Counted from the first letter of the stretch, positions 1 to 10,699 are shown. The stretch is DNA of 64,000 nt from Takakia lepidozioides (GCA_030704615.1 CM060734.1:2294001-2358000); one strand, 5' to 3'. Notes: generated by a model not told the origin, from the sequence alone. A program made the numbers and translations.

Positions 1-196
1 ACTGCATGAGAAGTAAAGCTAGCGTGTAGTCTGTAATATCTGCCATAGCTACAAAGCTATAGCTTTGATTGCCCCTCCCGTCGAGACGCTGGTTATTCGG
101 AGCCACCCCGAGTCTTCCGCTCATAACTCTTCTAATTTCTTGTTTTTGTTTCTTGGAGGGAACCACCTGCATGAAATTCTCCCTCCTAATTGGCTA

Positions 197-1246
197 CTAC
201 CTCCTCGGGTAACTTCTAAATTCTACCCCCATCAGTGGACATTCCCACCTGGAATGTCCACTAGGACAGCACATATAGCAAAGGTCCCCCTTTACTGTAC
301 GTGTAATGGGTTCCGTTACCTGTTTCCTGGATGCATTAATGGGCCCGCAATTAATTTCGGTTGCTGTACTGGGTAGGTACTTCGACGGCCTAGTTTGTCT
401 TTTTGCATGATGACACCCGCTATTGCAGTTCATGCAATGCGGAGCGCTTTGCCCCTTAGGCCACGTGTTCAAATTCAAACACTCTTCCGTCGCCCTCTGT
501 CCGCGTGGTTTTTTCTCCGAGTTTGACTCCCAAGCTGACCTTACACTTACCGGCCACTTTTCTGACGTTAACCCGTGTCCACCTGTCACTGATCCTATGG
601 ACTGTGCAACCCGCGTGGGCTGTGTTGGGCTGGGACAGACTGTGGCAAACTGTGGTGGGTTGTGATAGGCTGTGTGATGCTGTGATGGGCTGTGATAGGC
701 TGTGTCACACTGTGGTGGGCTGTGATGACTGTGTGAACACCCGTGTTCTACGCTCAGGCCATACACATTTAGCTTTACGACAAGTGTCTCATGCTCCGTT
801 GGTATTACCGGTGTAGTCCGTGACTGCTTCTGTGTTTCAATATGCAAATCATGCTGCAATGGTTTATCATAGATACCACTGTATCCCTTCAACTTATTGG
901 CATTAACTCTTCCAAGCATCTCTTTGTTAATGGTTTGTAACATGGCTGTGTTGTTATCATACATCTTCTGTATGACATAAGGTCCTTTCCATGGTGACTT
1001 AAGCTTAGAAGCTTTAATCTTTCCCTTCTTCTGCAACCACAGAACCAAATCACCTGTCTTAAAAGTTTTCAATTTACCTTCATCAAATTGATCATTCCTC
1101 TTCATCTGAATTCTAGTCATGTTATTTGCTGCATCAGCACGTACTTCTTCCACATGGTATAATTCATGTTTCCTGACTTTAATTGAATCCTCCAATTCCA
1201 TTCTCCTTCCCCATTCAGTTCTCATGGTAGGTAACAAGAATTTCAC
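197..1246 (-). CDS. R1 pol C-terminal extension ending in a CCHC zinc knuckle
   Basis: This frame overlaps the end of the integrase frame and holds the integrase C-terminal region (residues about 1-125, with a GDLVLW motif and a GPYVI segment). A low-complexity part rich in H, S, P and Q follows at about 170-215, encoded by the tandem repeat at 600-740. Near the C terminus the residues CYMCCPSGHSRWEC fit the CX2CX4HX4C zinc-knuckle spacing exactly. Zinc knuckles normally sit in gag, and R1 gag already has three. It could be an env-position or accessory domain fused to pol by a frameshift. The product was probably translated as part of a polyprotein; its start is not a real initiation site. 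Confidence 0.6.
   Translation of the reverse strand: MKFLLPTMRTEWGRRMELEDSIKVRKHELYHVEEVRADAANNMTRIQMKRNDQFDEGKLKTFKTGDLVLWLQKKGKIKASKLKSPWKGPYVIQKMYDNNTAMLQTINKEMLGRVNANKLKGYSGIYDKPLQHDLHIETQKQSRTTPVIPTEHETLVVKLNVYGLSVEHGCSHSHHSPPQCDTAYHSPSQHHTAYHNPPQFATVCPSPTQPTRVAQSIGSVTGGHGLTSEKWPVSVRSAWESNSEKKPRGQRATEECLNLNTWPKGQSAPHCMNCNSGCHHAKRQTRPSKYLPSTATEINCGPINASRKQVTEPITRTVKGDLCYMCCPSGHSRWECPLMGVEFRSYPRR
600..740. repeat. GGCTGTGAT-type imperfect minisatellite inside R1 pol
   Basis: About ten degenerate 9-15-bp units built on GGCTGTGAT/GGCTGTGT run through this stretch. They lie in the reading frame of the R1 C-terminal extension and encode its H/S/P/Q-rich segment on the minus strand. Confidence 0.6.
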
Positions 1247-1919
1247 TGGAAGTAAAGCTTAATTTGAATGGTGTATACTTAGTGGTGACTTTATATGAAG
1301 TCATGTATGACCACAGAGCTGTCAGCAGCTTTGTATCCCAATCCGTTCTGTTTGCGTTGATTATCTTAGCCAAAATAGTGCATAGTATTTTGTTGGTGGC
1401 CTCTGCCTGCCCATTACCCTGTGGGTAATAGGTTGTACTCTTCCTGTGCACAATCATGAACTCTTTAGTCAATAATTCTATGGTCTCAATAATGAAGTGA
1501 CTTCCCTGGTCACTGATAAATTCCAGAGGACGGCCAAATCTTGTAAGTATGTTCTCATACAGGAACCTTGCTGTAGACTTAGCTGTGTTGTCCCTCAGAG
1601 CCTTGGCTTCCACCCATTTTGTAGTATAATCAGTGGCTGTGATTATATACTTGTTATGTGTATTTCTGGCTAGTGGGTTTATTGGTCCAACAAAGTCTAG
1701 TCCCCATTTCTGAAATGGTTCAGTAGGCATCGTCAGATGCAAAGCCATCTTTCCAGATCTTTGCGAAGGTCCTAGCCTCTGACACTCATCACAACTTTTG
1801 CAATACTTGTGCACATCTTTGAACAGAGTAGGCCACCAGTAACCTGCAAGTAGTATTTTTCTGCTGGTAGTATCCTCTCCAAAATGTCCTCTAGCCACTC
1901 CTTTATGAACTTCTTCCAA
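1215..1919 (-). CDS. R1 integrase
   Basis: Integrase core of the R1 polyprotein, which inserts the cDNA into the host chromosome. The zinc-binding HHCC region survives in part (HFGED..., then CKSCDEC at residues 40-46). The DDE catalytic residues are visible: D in GLDFVGP, D in ISDQGSHF, and E in NGQAEATNK. The frame starts after a short degenerate gap (1920-2063) and overlaps the following frame by 32 bp, so at least one frameshift separates it from its neighbours. Similar to Athila/Tat integrases in wording. Confidence 0.85.
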   Translation of the reverse strand: MEEVHKGVARGHFGEDTTSRKILLAGYWWPTLFKDVHKYCKSCDECQRLGPSQRSGKMALHLTMPTEPFQKWGLDFVGPINPLARNTHNKYIITATDYTTKWVEAKALRDNTAKSTARFLYENILTRFGRPLEFISDQGSHFIIETIELLTKEFMIVHRKSTTYYPQGNGQAEATNKILCTILAKIINANRTDWDTKLLTALWSYMTSYKVTTKYTPFKLSFTSSEILVTYHEN

Positions 1920-2063
1920 AACTTTTATTTACTTCATGGTGGTACAAGCATCATTTAAGAACTCCATCAGGTCCTAGCTTATACAATCTGCCACCTATCA
2001 TAGTGTAGGGTAAAGCCTTGATAGCTATTTCTTCCTCTGTTCCTTCCCATAACTGGGTGGGCA

Positions 2064-2372
2064 CTAACCATGAGTGAGGTAGTATCTGATTGGCCACTGC
2101 CAATCTAAGCAATCATCTGCACTTCCCTGCACCTCCACCGCAAATAGACTCACATCAGGTAGTTGGTCGTCTACTCCTATGGCGGGCTCTCTTGTTGATA
2201 GGCGTGACAAGTGATCTGCCACAAGATGCAAATGGCCAGGCTTGTAAACAACTTCAAATTCAAACTCGTGCAAGATTATTAACCATCTTGCTATCCTGCC
2301 ACTTATCAAAGGCTTGTTCACCAGATAAATCAAAGCCTTATGATCCACATAAAACATAAACTTTCTTCCCAA
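2064..2372 (-). pseudogene. R1 RNase H, C-terminal part
   Basis: Covers the second half of the Ty3 RNase H domain: FYVDHKAL (catalytic Asp region), the GRIARW block, YKPGHLHLVADHLSRL and a linker towards integrase. The first half lies at 2466-2372 and before in another frame, so a frameshift near 2373-2465 breaks the domain. It would degrade the RNA strand of the RNA-DNA hybrid during reverse transcription. Confidence 0.75.
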
Positions 2373-2465
2373 TAGGTAATGCCTAATTTCTTGACTGCAT
2401 ATATCATTGCCAATGCTTCTCTTTCAGTGGTGCTATAGTTCCTTTGAGCACTGTTCAACAACCTG

Positions 2466-3425
2466 CTAGCATAGTACACAAGTGAATCTATGTTTCCTGT
2501 GACATTTTGGGGCTAACACAGCTCCCAATGCTTCTCCTGAGGCATCACAGTGTACATGAAATACTATATGCCAATGTGGGTTAATCAGCACAGGTGTAGT
2601 TGTTACTGACAATGTAAGTGCCTCAAATGCCTGTTGACATTCAGCTGTCCATGCAAATGCTGCATCCTTCTTCAAAAACTTGCTCAATGGTGCTGCCATC
2701 TGTGCATATCGTTTGACAAACCTTCTATAATAAGTAGTTTGTCCAAGGAACCTCCTTAGACCCTTAACATTACTTGGTGGTGGTGAGGCTTTAATAGCCT
2801 CTGTCTTTCTAGGATCCACAAGCAGTCCCTTCTTACACACAATGTGTCCCAGTAGTACCCCTGAATTCACACACAAAGTACACTTTTCTGGATTCAGACC
2901 AAGACCTCTCATCCTGCATCTGGCCAAACATAACTTCAATTTTTGCAAGTGCTCACTCTTAGAGCTGTATACACTGAAGTCATCTAAGAACACTTGCATG
3001 AAATCATCCAGATACTCATGGAAGGATTCACTTATCACTCTCTCAAAAGTTGCTGATGCATTACAAAGTCCAAAAGGCATGACTTTGTATGCATAAGCAC
3101 CCCAGTCTGTGATGAAGGCTGTCTTTCCCTTATCTTCTTCCGCCACTTGCACTTGGTTATACCCACTGAAGCCATCCATGAATGAGTACATCTCATGGCC
3201 TGCCACAATGTCCAGTACATCTTCTGTGAATGGCAAGGGAAAGAGATCTTTCTTTGTACAAGCATTCAATTTCTTATAGTTCACACAAACTCTCACTTTT
3301 CCATTCTTCTTGGGAACTATCACAATGGGTGACAACCAAGTTGTATACTCTATTGGGTATATGAACTTAGCCTCAGCCAGCTTCTTGATCTCTTCCCCAA
3401 CCTTCTGTGCATAGTTAGGATTCAT
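2466..3425 (-). CDS. R1 reverse transcriptase (with start of RNase H)
   Basis: Ty3-type reverse transcriptase. Visible blocks in order: PIVIVPKKNGKVRVCVNYKK, the FMDGFSGYNQ block with the first catalytic Asp, the MPFGLCNA block, and FLDDFSVYS with the paired catalytic aspartates (FLDD variant). The thumb/connection follows, with LGHIV and FLGQTTYYRRF, then HVHCDASGEALGAVL, the first RNase H motif. The listed Met is internal: coding similarity extends upstream on the minus strand to about 3723 (ending with HKIELEPRSVPIKQA before it), where M1 is inserted. Confidence 0.9.
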   Translation of the reverse strand: MNPNYAQKVGEEIKKLAEAKFIYPIEYTTWLSPIVIVPKKNGKVRVCVNYKKLNACTKKDLFPLPFTEDVLDIVAGHEMYSFMDGFSGYNQVQVAEEDKGKTAFITDWGAYAYKVMPFGLCNASATFERVISESFHEYLDDFMQVFLDDFSVYSSKSEHLQKLKLCLARCRMRGLGLNPEKCTLCVNSGVLLGHIVCKKGLLVDPRKTEAIKASPPPSNVKGLRRFLGQTTYYRRFVKRYAQMAAPLSKFLKKDAAFAWTAECQQAFEALTLSVTTTPVLINPHWHIVFHVHCDASGEALGAVLAPKCHRKHRFTCVLC

Positions 3426-3713
3426 CCTGTACCTAGCCTGTTTGATGGGTACTGACCGTGGTTCCAGTTCAATCTTATGCTGACAATTCTCAGGTGGTAT
3501 CCCTTTCAGATCCTCATAGCTCCAAGCAAATACATCTTTGTATTTGATAAACAGGCTCTTAGCTTCCTCAAAGAATTATGGCTGCAAGTCAGCCCCTACT
3601 TTCACCATTCTTGGTTCTTCCTCAGTTCCCACATTCACGTCTCTCACCTGCTCCTCAGCTGTGATTGTCCACCCAGCCACTACTTCATCCTGTAAACTCA
3701 CAGTGGCTGGTTC
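3426..3713 (-). pseudogene. R1 protease-RT linker, cut by M1
   Basis: Minus-strand translation of this stretch contains DVFAWSYEDLKGIPPENC and HKIELEP, the usual lead-in to Ty3/Tat reverse transcriptases. It continues the RT frame upstream until the M1 target duplication at 3714-3723, and its remainder resumes on the far side of M1 (18284-18356). Confidence 0.7.
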
Positions 3714-3723
3714 TTCTAGGATT
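3714..3723. repeat. Left target-site duplication of M1
   Basis: TTCTAGGATT directly precedes the left M1 terminus and is repeated exactly at 18274-18283 after the right terminus. Mutator-like elements typically make 8-11-bp duplications, so 10 bp fits. Confidence 0.9.
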
Positions 3724-3782
3724 GAGGTTTACTATTTCATGAGCCCATGAGCCCATGAGCCTATGAGCCTATGAGCTCATGA
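3724..3782 (+). repeat. M1 left terminal inverted repeat with CATGAGC units
   Basis: Starts GAGGTTTACTATTTCATGAG and continues with about six tandem CATGAGC-like units (some CTATGAGC) ending near GAGCGGGCAT. The last part is matched in inverted orientation by the right end. Confidence 0.8.
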
Positions 3783-4486
3783 GCGGGCATCCGCGGAATT
3801 GGAATTTTTGTGCCTTTATTGACGGTGTTATGTCCTCTTACCTCGGTAATAGGGTCTGTTTCTCTTGGTCCAGGATGTGGAATGAGGTATTTCACCGAGT
3901 CGTCGAACCACAGGTCCAGAATTAGGAGTGGTGCGGTACTCGTCCACTGCGCATTGCCGTTTTCTGGATTAAGATGGCGAACATAAATATACAAGATATC
4001 TATAGAGGTCACGTTCGTGAAAACATACAGATATTGGAGGCCTCCTATTGGGACCTCCTCCACAGCGTCGTGAAATTCGCAAACATCTAGGACAAACCTG
4101 TTCCTATTCTCCCTTAGTGTCAACAATATATTCCCTGGCCCAGAAGAGTGAGTGAGCAACTCAAGAGCCCTATCCGGGAGCAAATACTGTGGAGGTGCAG
4201 TATAGTTATGGTAGTAAGACCTCCAGAACTCGCCGCAGCAACATCTCATGATGAAGAGACGAACACTCCGTCTTCCAGGTCTATCTCGCACAACAAGTAT
4301 CCACTGTTGTCCACTGGCAGGCCTCACCCAAAGAGAATCCCACAAAAGTGCTTGGAAACTCGTCACCCTGCGTGTACCTTCACTAAAGTCCAACTCCACC
4401 ATAATGTCTCCCATCACCGGCTCACGCAATTGCGATTGTCCAATCCCGCTCCGTCGAATGCAGAAGGCACTTACACAGGGCGGCAT
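3761..4486 (-). CDS. M1 left-end ORF, unknown function (241 aa)
   Basis: A 241-residue frame read away from the methyltransferase gene, in the same direction as it. Its last codons run into the left terminal repeat. The protein mixes hydrophobic beta-like stretches (ILLTLRENRNRFVLDVCEF, LQYLYVFTNV, ILYIYVRHL) and I recognise no catalytic motif. There is no clear signal peptide or transmembrane helix. It may be a captured host fragment or an accessory element protein. Another minus-strand ORF of similar character sits near the other end (16836-17332). The start Met is the first in frame and is unverified. Confidence 0.45.
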   Translation of the reverse strand: MPPCVSAFCIRRSGIGQSQLREPVMGDIMVELDFSEGTRRVTSFQALLWDSLWVRPASGQQWILVVRDRPGRRSVRLFIMRCCCGEFWRSYYHNYTAPPQYLLPDRALELLTHSSGPGNILLTLRENRNRFVLDVCEFHDAVEEVPIGGLQYLYVFTNVTSIDILYIYVRHLNPENGNAQWTSTAPLLILDLWFDDSVKYLIPHPGPRETDPITEVRGHNTVNKGTKIPIPRMPAHELIGS

Positions 4487-4762
4487 TGAGGAAGTGTGCG
4501 CCCACCGGGAATGGAGAGGGACAAGTAATCACTGTTGTTTTTAAACACGGAGATGCAAACATTGAAAATCCAATGCGGAAAACCTTCTCAGGTGATCTTC
4601 TCTGGGGCAACGGCAATACGTGCCCCCATTGGCCAGCAACGGCTACCCACACAGGCGATCGAAAATGAGTGGGGCTAGAAGGGGCTCGACAGAGAAGGTG
4701 CCACGACATTACGGGAAGAAATTGTGCTAAACCACCGCCGTCCTAAAACCACCGACCTTGGT

Positions 4763-5042
4763 ATTTCGGCGCCGAAATTCCCAAGAGCAGTGTGCTAAAG
4801 TGGTGTTTTGAAGACATCCACCGGGGTATTTCGGCGCCGAAATCTCCTCTTAAAATGTGATATAGTGCGGTATTTTATGGCGCAGAGCGGGCTATTTCGG
4901 CGCCGAAATACCCTAGTGGAATGTGCTGAAGTGCCTTGTGCTGAAGGCTTCCATCGTGATATTTTGGTGCAGTAATTCCTTCGTGGAATTTTATAAGGCC
5001 CATATTATCAAGGCGCACACTGATCTATTTCGGCGCAGAAAT
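4763..5042. repeat. M1 palindrome cluster, left (5 sites, 65-67 bp apart)
   Basis: Three exact copies of ATTTCGGCGCCGAAAT (4763-4778, 4828-4843 and about 4893-4908) are followed by two degenerate ones centred near 4968 and 5034. Centres are 65, 66, 67 and 66 bp apart. They lie between the methyltransferase 3' end and the left-end ORF. Confidence 0.9.
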
Positions 5043-5290
5043 TCCCAATAGGAATGTTAGAAATGGCAAGGTTTTCATGGCTTCAAGTTCCCGGCTCGCT
5101 GGTGTGCATAAATTACTTGTAGGGTTCTTTACTTAAGTTTGCGTCTCTTCTGCTTTTATTATACATTTAGGTTGCCGGAAGAAATGTAGGGAATCGGACA
5201 TGCAGTCTGAACACAATGATTTTTGAAATCGTCAATATTTTCTTTAAGTGTTTCAGAACTGTACAACAAAAGGATCCAAATGAGACTTTG

Positions 5291-8200
5291 CTATGGTGAG
5301 GATCCGCGATCACTGTCCGATGCATCCCCGGCCTCATGCAAGGATGGCTGCCTTCCACCTGCCTCCGAACCTGCACTGCCGCTACCGCTGTTACTCTGAG
5401 AAGCCCTCCCCTCAAAAATACCATCCTCACCAGCCGGAACTGTCCACCTGGGTGTGGAACTGTCCTCATCATCCCCCTCGCTCTCGGACACGGATTCTAT
5501 GACAAACTTGCCTACTCTGCCTTTCACAATTCTATGTTTGGCCTCACGCCTCATTATAATTCTGTGCTCATTCCCGAATATCAATTTCTCAAACCGAGTA
5601 GGCCTATCCTCCCTCCTGATGGCTTCTCTGGCAGCCGTGTCTGCATAGGCTGGGAGAAAAAATGGCTTCTGGGGACTCGCGAGAAACGATTTTCTGGCAA
5701 AGAATGGCCGATGCGATTCTGTCTCCTCCTTTGCAACAGGGTCCGATTCGGGCAAGTCTCCCAGCATTTTCTCGTCGGACGACTCTGCAAGGCTGAGTGT
5801 ACGCACAAACATAGAATGAAGCACATTAGAGCATTCAAACAGGGAATCATCGGCAGGTTGCATGGTCCCTACAACCGAAACCAATACACTTACTATGGTG
5901 CAACTCACTCGAAGACAGGCATTGGAGGAAGCGGCTTCGGGCGCCCTTGCATCGTACGAATTTCCTGGACTTCCTCCTCTTCCTCTTCCTCCTCCCCTTC
6001 CACGTCCTCTTCTGCGTTTTTGGGATCCTCAGTCGGAGGCAGACGCTGTAGGCCCGCCAAATTGAAATCGTACAAGGCCGTATCCCCCTCAAATGAGAAC
6101 ACAAATCGGTTGGACATCCTTCCCGCCCACATACAGGCACCTACAAATTCATACGACACAAGCACAGACAAACTCAAGAATGAGTCACTTCCTCGCACAA
6201 GCAAACATACACAATCAGAAATGGTGTCAATTTCGGTGCCGCAATCACTTAACGCTCTCACCTGTATTTGCAGTGACGTCGAGGACCCTGCCTTCAACAT
6301 CCGTACACGTTTCCATGAGCGTCTGGATGAATGCAAGACTCCTGGTCCTGCCATACCTCCACCGCTTGCCCGACAAATCACAAAGCATGTCCTTCTCTCC
6401 CACATGGTTGAAGAGGACGTTATACTCCAGTGGATCAACTGTGGAATCAACAAGTCTTCCTGCTTGACGTAATTTGAATTTCGAATGTTCCTTCACGAAG
6501 CAGAATGCCTGAAAGATAAGAGTCTGCAAAGAAGGAAATGAAAACGTCAGAGGTGGCCTACACGTACATGGGCAATTTTGGCGCAGAATTTGGCATAGCA
6601 GAGGAGAACCACAGCATACCTTCTGGCCATCGTTTAGAAGACCCTGCATGTTGATGCAAGTCCAGATCTTTTTCAGGATGGGTGCTGCACTTGTCCCCGT
6701 CCATACTTTGATATCATTCTCAGTGACTTCTCCATCGGCTGCTAGCACAACAACACAGCCAGCGTCGTCCAACATGTTGGCTGCGAACCCGAATGTGTGG
6801 ATCCAGTATCTTTCGTCGTACTTGTTCCACCAGGGTAGTGAGTCCAGCCCCAGTATCTCCTGCCCATCCGGGATATCCACAAGGATCATGTCGATGGAGG
6901 CTTTCACCGCCCTGCCCCCGACTGTGCTCTTTTTGCTGTGGCTCATCGCCACAAAATACTCCATCATCTTTGTGTAGCCAGGACTGTCATCCATATCATT
7001 TCCAGTGGCCTTCCTCTTCCCCTTCCCCTGGTGGGCCTCGATCGCCTTCCTCAATCTCGTTATCTCCAGCCTTCTGGTCAGAGCAGTTAGGAAATTTTCA
7101 TTAACACACTCCACAATTGTGGGTGTTTTGAGGACTTCCCTGCCCGCAATGTGCACCGCATGGTAGGGTCTGCCAGGTGCATCCTCGCATAGTGATCTCT
7201 TCGCAGACGAACCCCCGGAGCGCTGGCCTTTGTGAATTTTCGGACGAGGTGTGGCCCCCTGGGTGTTATCCTGCTGCAAATCGTCGTCGGAATCCTCATC
7301 ATCTGGCTGACTATGTTGCTGCTTCTTCTTCTTGGGTGTGGGGGTCTTCGTCTCTTGCCCCTGTTTGCGCATTCTTTTCTTCCTGTCCTTGTGCTGCTCA
7401 GCTGCCTGCTTCTCCATTTGCTCCTTCGCCAACGCTGCCGCCTTGGCTGACTTTCTCAGTGCTTTCTGCTTGGCTGCCTCCTCTGCTTTCAGTCTTTCTG
7501 CGTCTTCAGGTTGGGGATCCGATTGCGCCTTCATAGCCCTGGCATTCGCTTCCTTCTTCAAGTTAACCTCCGAGAGGTCAACGGTCCCACTTGGGAGATC
7601 CACATACCAGGGACAGTCTACCAAATGCTCGGCATGCCACTCCTTCGCCATTACTTCTGTGTACATTGTACCACGACCTCCAGGTGTCCTCCACGCTAGA
7701 AAGAATGGTGGAACCCTTTGAATGGCTCCGGACGGAATGAGTGCAAAGTTTATGTACCTGCAATCACGAGACAGTTCAGCAAAAATCATTCTACTGATGC
7801 ATCATGCAAGAGGAAGTTCTCAATGCACAAGGTATTTCAGCACCGAAATATGCAGTGGACCGTGCCCCAATTACCCAGCACTCACATCTTGCAGAGGTAT
7901 ATTTCGGCGCCGCAATATCCACCGCTGCTTAGCTAAATCATCAAAACTGCAAATAGGGGGATGCATTGGCAGCAGATTACCTGAACAGGACACGCATTGC
8001 CGCTTTGTCGGCACCCTCCTGCTCTTCGATGTATACGCTGCGTCTTGCCTTTGCAATTTCTCTGAAAAAGAGGTTTGCGAAGCGCCCTCGCCAGGACTGC
8101 ATGTAGTTCTCCATTGTCTCAGGCTTCGTCCAGTCGATCTGTAACTTGAAAGTGGTGGTGTTGCAATCCAATTGCTCTTGGGCGTGGGTCAGTACCTGCA

Positions 8201-10457
8201 GCATTGCAGGTTTCCAAAACATTCATGATTTTGAAATTGCGACGATGTCCAACACATAGAAGAGGAGGAAATTATACCTGATGCCACCAAGTCATCACAT
8301 TGAGCCAGTCGTTCATTTTGTCGTCTGTTGGCTCGATGGGAAAGTGGTATAGCAGCTTCGTGTTTGTATGGCCGTTCCAGATTCGCAGCCACCTCGTCTA
8401 CATGGCCTAACATCGGTCAGACAAGAACTTCATCATGACAATCGCGAGAAGACACAAAACAAGAACAAACACATGCTTACCTTCTCCGCCGGCTCAACAC
8501 ATGACACTGCGATGTGATGAAGTTTCTCCATGGACATTTCCGGTTTCATGGGTCTGGAGTAATGCAGTCCTATCTCCGCCAGGAACTCGGCACCAAGACC
8601 AGGGTCAGCGATTGCAACTTGCTTAACAAGTTTGGACCTGTACTTGGTCCGTGATTGCCTCCCCGCCTGCACAATGTGACTCTCTATCGACGCGTCCGCC
8701 TTGTTGGGGGCATCATTCTCAAAGAACTGCCTTTTGGCATAGGCCAAGTCATCCCTGATGTTCGTCTGCATTCCCATACCCAGCGGATACAGTCAGGCCA
8801 CGGATCCCTTCAACAAATAGCATTAAATCGGGAAATTTGAGATGAACCTCACCGAATAGAGGATCTCCACCATGGTGTCCAGTGTTGGACGGTACCAAGT
8901 GCGATCTGCTTTCGCAAGGGACTTCTTGTATAGCTCGGGATCGAGGGATTTTTGGAGGTCCGTCAGCGGTGCTGTTCCCACTTCTTGCACTCTGTAGAAC
9001 GTATGTGCCAGATGAGTTTCCACGAAGGCCCTCTCTGTTACCCTGCCATGGAGGAAAAAAAAAAACAACATGACAATATGATTTCGGCACAACAATCCAA
9101 TTTCCAGTTCATAGAGTGCATGACAGTCAAGAACATTGTCTATTTCGACGCCACAATAGGCAGTACACAAGGATGTAGTTGTATACTTACAGATTTATAT
9201 CCGCCATGGCACCCTTCAGCAGTCCTCTGTCTCTGACGTCCACCTTCACGACAATGCAGTCCACCATGTAATGCCAACTGATATCTTGCGGATGCATTTC
9301 AGCAATGTACTATGTCCAGGCAAGCATCCTGTGGTTCCCGTCCCAAACAAAGAACATCTTCCCTTCCATGTGTGCAAATGTGGGATTAGTCTTCAGAGAG
9401 GCTTCAAACTCGGCATTTACAGTGTGCCAGTGGGGGCTCCAATTCTAAAGCTCCTCTGCAGTGGGGACCCTTGTGACACCCTAGTCATTCTCAATGGAAA
9501 CGTAGAATGTTGCCGACCCCTGTCTATACCCCTCTCTGAAGTTGTGCTTCAATCGATCGATGTCCCCTGGCAGTGCTTGCCTTACAATTGGAAGGCTAAC
9601 CATGCGACACAAAGGAACTTTGAGGTTCTCCGGATACACCATGGAGCCCAAAACGCGGCCTATGTTGCTATGAGTCTCTGCCAGCAACCTGTTTGCTGCT
9701 ATGTTCATGTCTCGTGCGCTCATGAGCATACCCGCCACCAGTTTCTTACTTCTATCACCTCTCTCACTTCCCTCACCCCTCTCACCAGCCTGTCTACTGT
9801 CCTGAAGGTTTTGCTCCTCCGCAAGCTCCAGCAGGTTCTGATCGTCGTCAAGTCGCACCACGTTGTCCTGCTTCTGTTAGCTAAATGGGCCGCCCTTCTG
9901 CAGATTCGACTCCGACATCTCCAGCGGCCTCCACCGCATCCGTGTTTTCTGAAACTGCCTGCAAACCCAATATCTCCGCTTCCAGTCTCCCTAGTGGTTT
10001 TACTGGCAAAGCCATGGGCTCCTTCTGCTTCCTCAGCTTCCGAACTCTAGGTGGGCTTTTCTGAGGCGATATCTGAGGTGTTGAATGAGGACTCGCCTGC
10101 CTCGATGCACTTCCACCTTGCGAGCGCAGCACCCGGGCATGAGTATCCAAAGTTGACTGTGTTGCCTCGCCCCCCTGCGATCCCTCCCCAGCTCCCATGT
10201 CAAACAAACAGGAAAACATGAGACATTGCAGGCAAAAAAAAAGGTGTAAAAGGAATAGTGCGTATGGAGTGCTTCACATCCACGAAGCACGAATCTCTCA
10301 CTGGTGGGCGATCCGAGTCTCCGGATAACGAGGTCTGCATTTCCTGCATGAGACGGAGCTTAAGTCCTGTCGTCGGCGGCTTCCCAAAATCTCGCGTCCT
10401 CCTCTTTGTCGGAGTCGCCTGACCTTCCACAAACTCTATGCTATCACTATGCTGCAT
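5291..10457 (-). pseudogene. M1 ParB-like / DNA-methyltransferase-fold protein (multi-exon)
   Basis: Minus-strand gene with exons at about 10457-10280, 10219-9881, 9861-9190, 9095-8850, 8777-8450, 8400-8285, 8190-7980, 7789-6262, 6140-5905 and 5908-5291. The ParB-like part has VPLCRMVSLPIVRQ and WDGNHR (9345-9328). The last long exons hold an acidic/basic linker, then DMILVDIPDGQ (6892-6860) at the motif IV position, an LDDAGCVVVLAADG strand, and motif I VLDVTANTG followed after a 121-bp GT-AG intron (6141-6261) by ACMWAG. Motif IV before motif I is the beta-class order of N4/N6 methyltransferases. The usual DPPY is DIPD, so catalysis is doubtful. In-frame TAGs lie at 9483-9481, 9447-9445 and 9312-9310. 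The C terminus is acidic and Ser-rich. Exon limits are estimates guided by the M2 copy. Confidence 0.7.
6566..7916. repeat. M1 palindromes inside methyltransferase introns
   Basis: Copies or near-copies of the M1 palindrome lie near 6574-6590 (ATTTTGGCGCAGAATTT), 7833-7848 (ATTTCAGCACCGAAAT) and 7901-7916 (ATTTCGGCGCCGCAAT). The first is in an apparent intron within the methyltransferase region and the other two are in the intron between exons ending at 7980 and starting at 7789. A weaker copy is near 9139-9157. Confidence 0.75.
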
Positions 10458-10699
10458 AAGGAGAGGAAACGCAGGAGAATGTCACTGCAGAAGGGCAAGG
10501 AGCGAGAGAACGAAGCAGTGGAACATGCAACCACTATGCACGAGCAGATGCGTAAGCAGCCACGTCTCCGGAAGCGTTGCCACCGTCCACCACTTTCTGC
10601 CGTATGGGTGATGAAGAGATTGCGACCCCTGACACGTTCGCACGGATGAAGTCGACTGGAACATGACGCGTGCCTGTTCAAGCCACCAGTACAAGACGC

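Noticed and set aside
5336-6472. 378-codon plus-strand ORF
   Set aside because: It is antisense to the M1 methyltransferase 3' exons, which have homologues in M2 and M3; its low-complexity Ser runs mirror the acidic stretch on the other strand.
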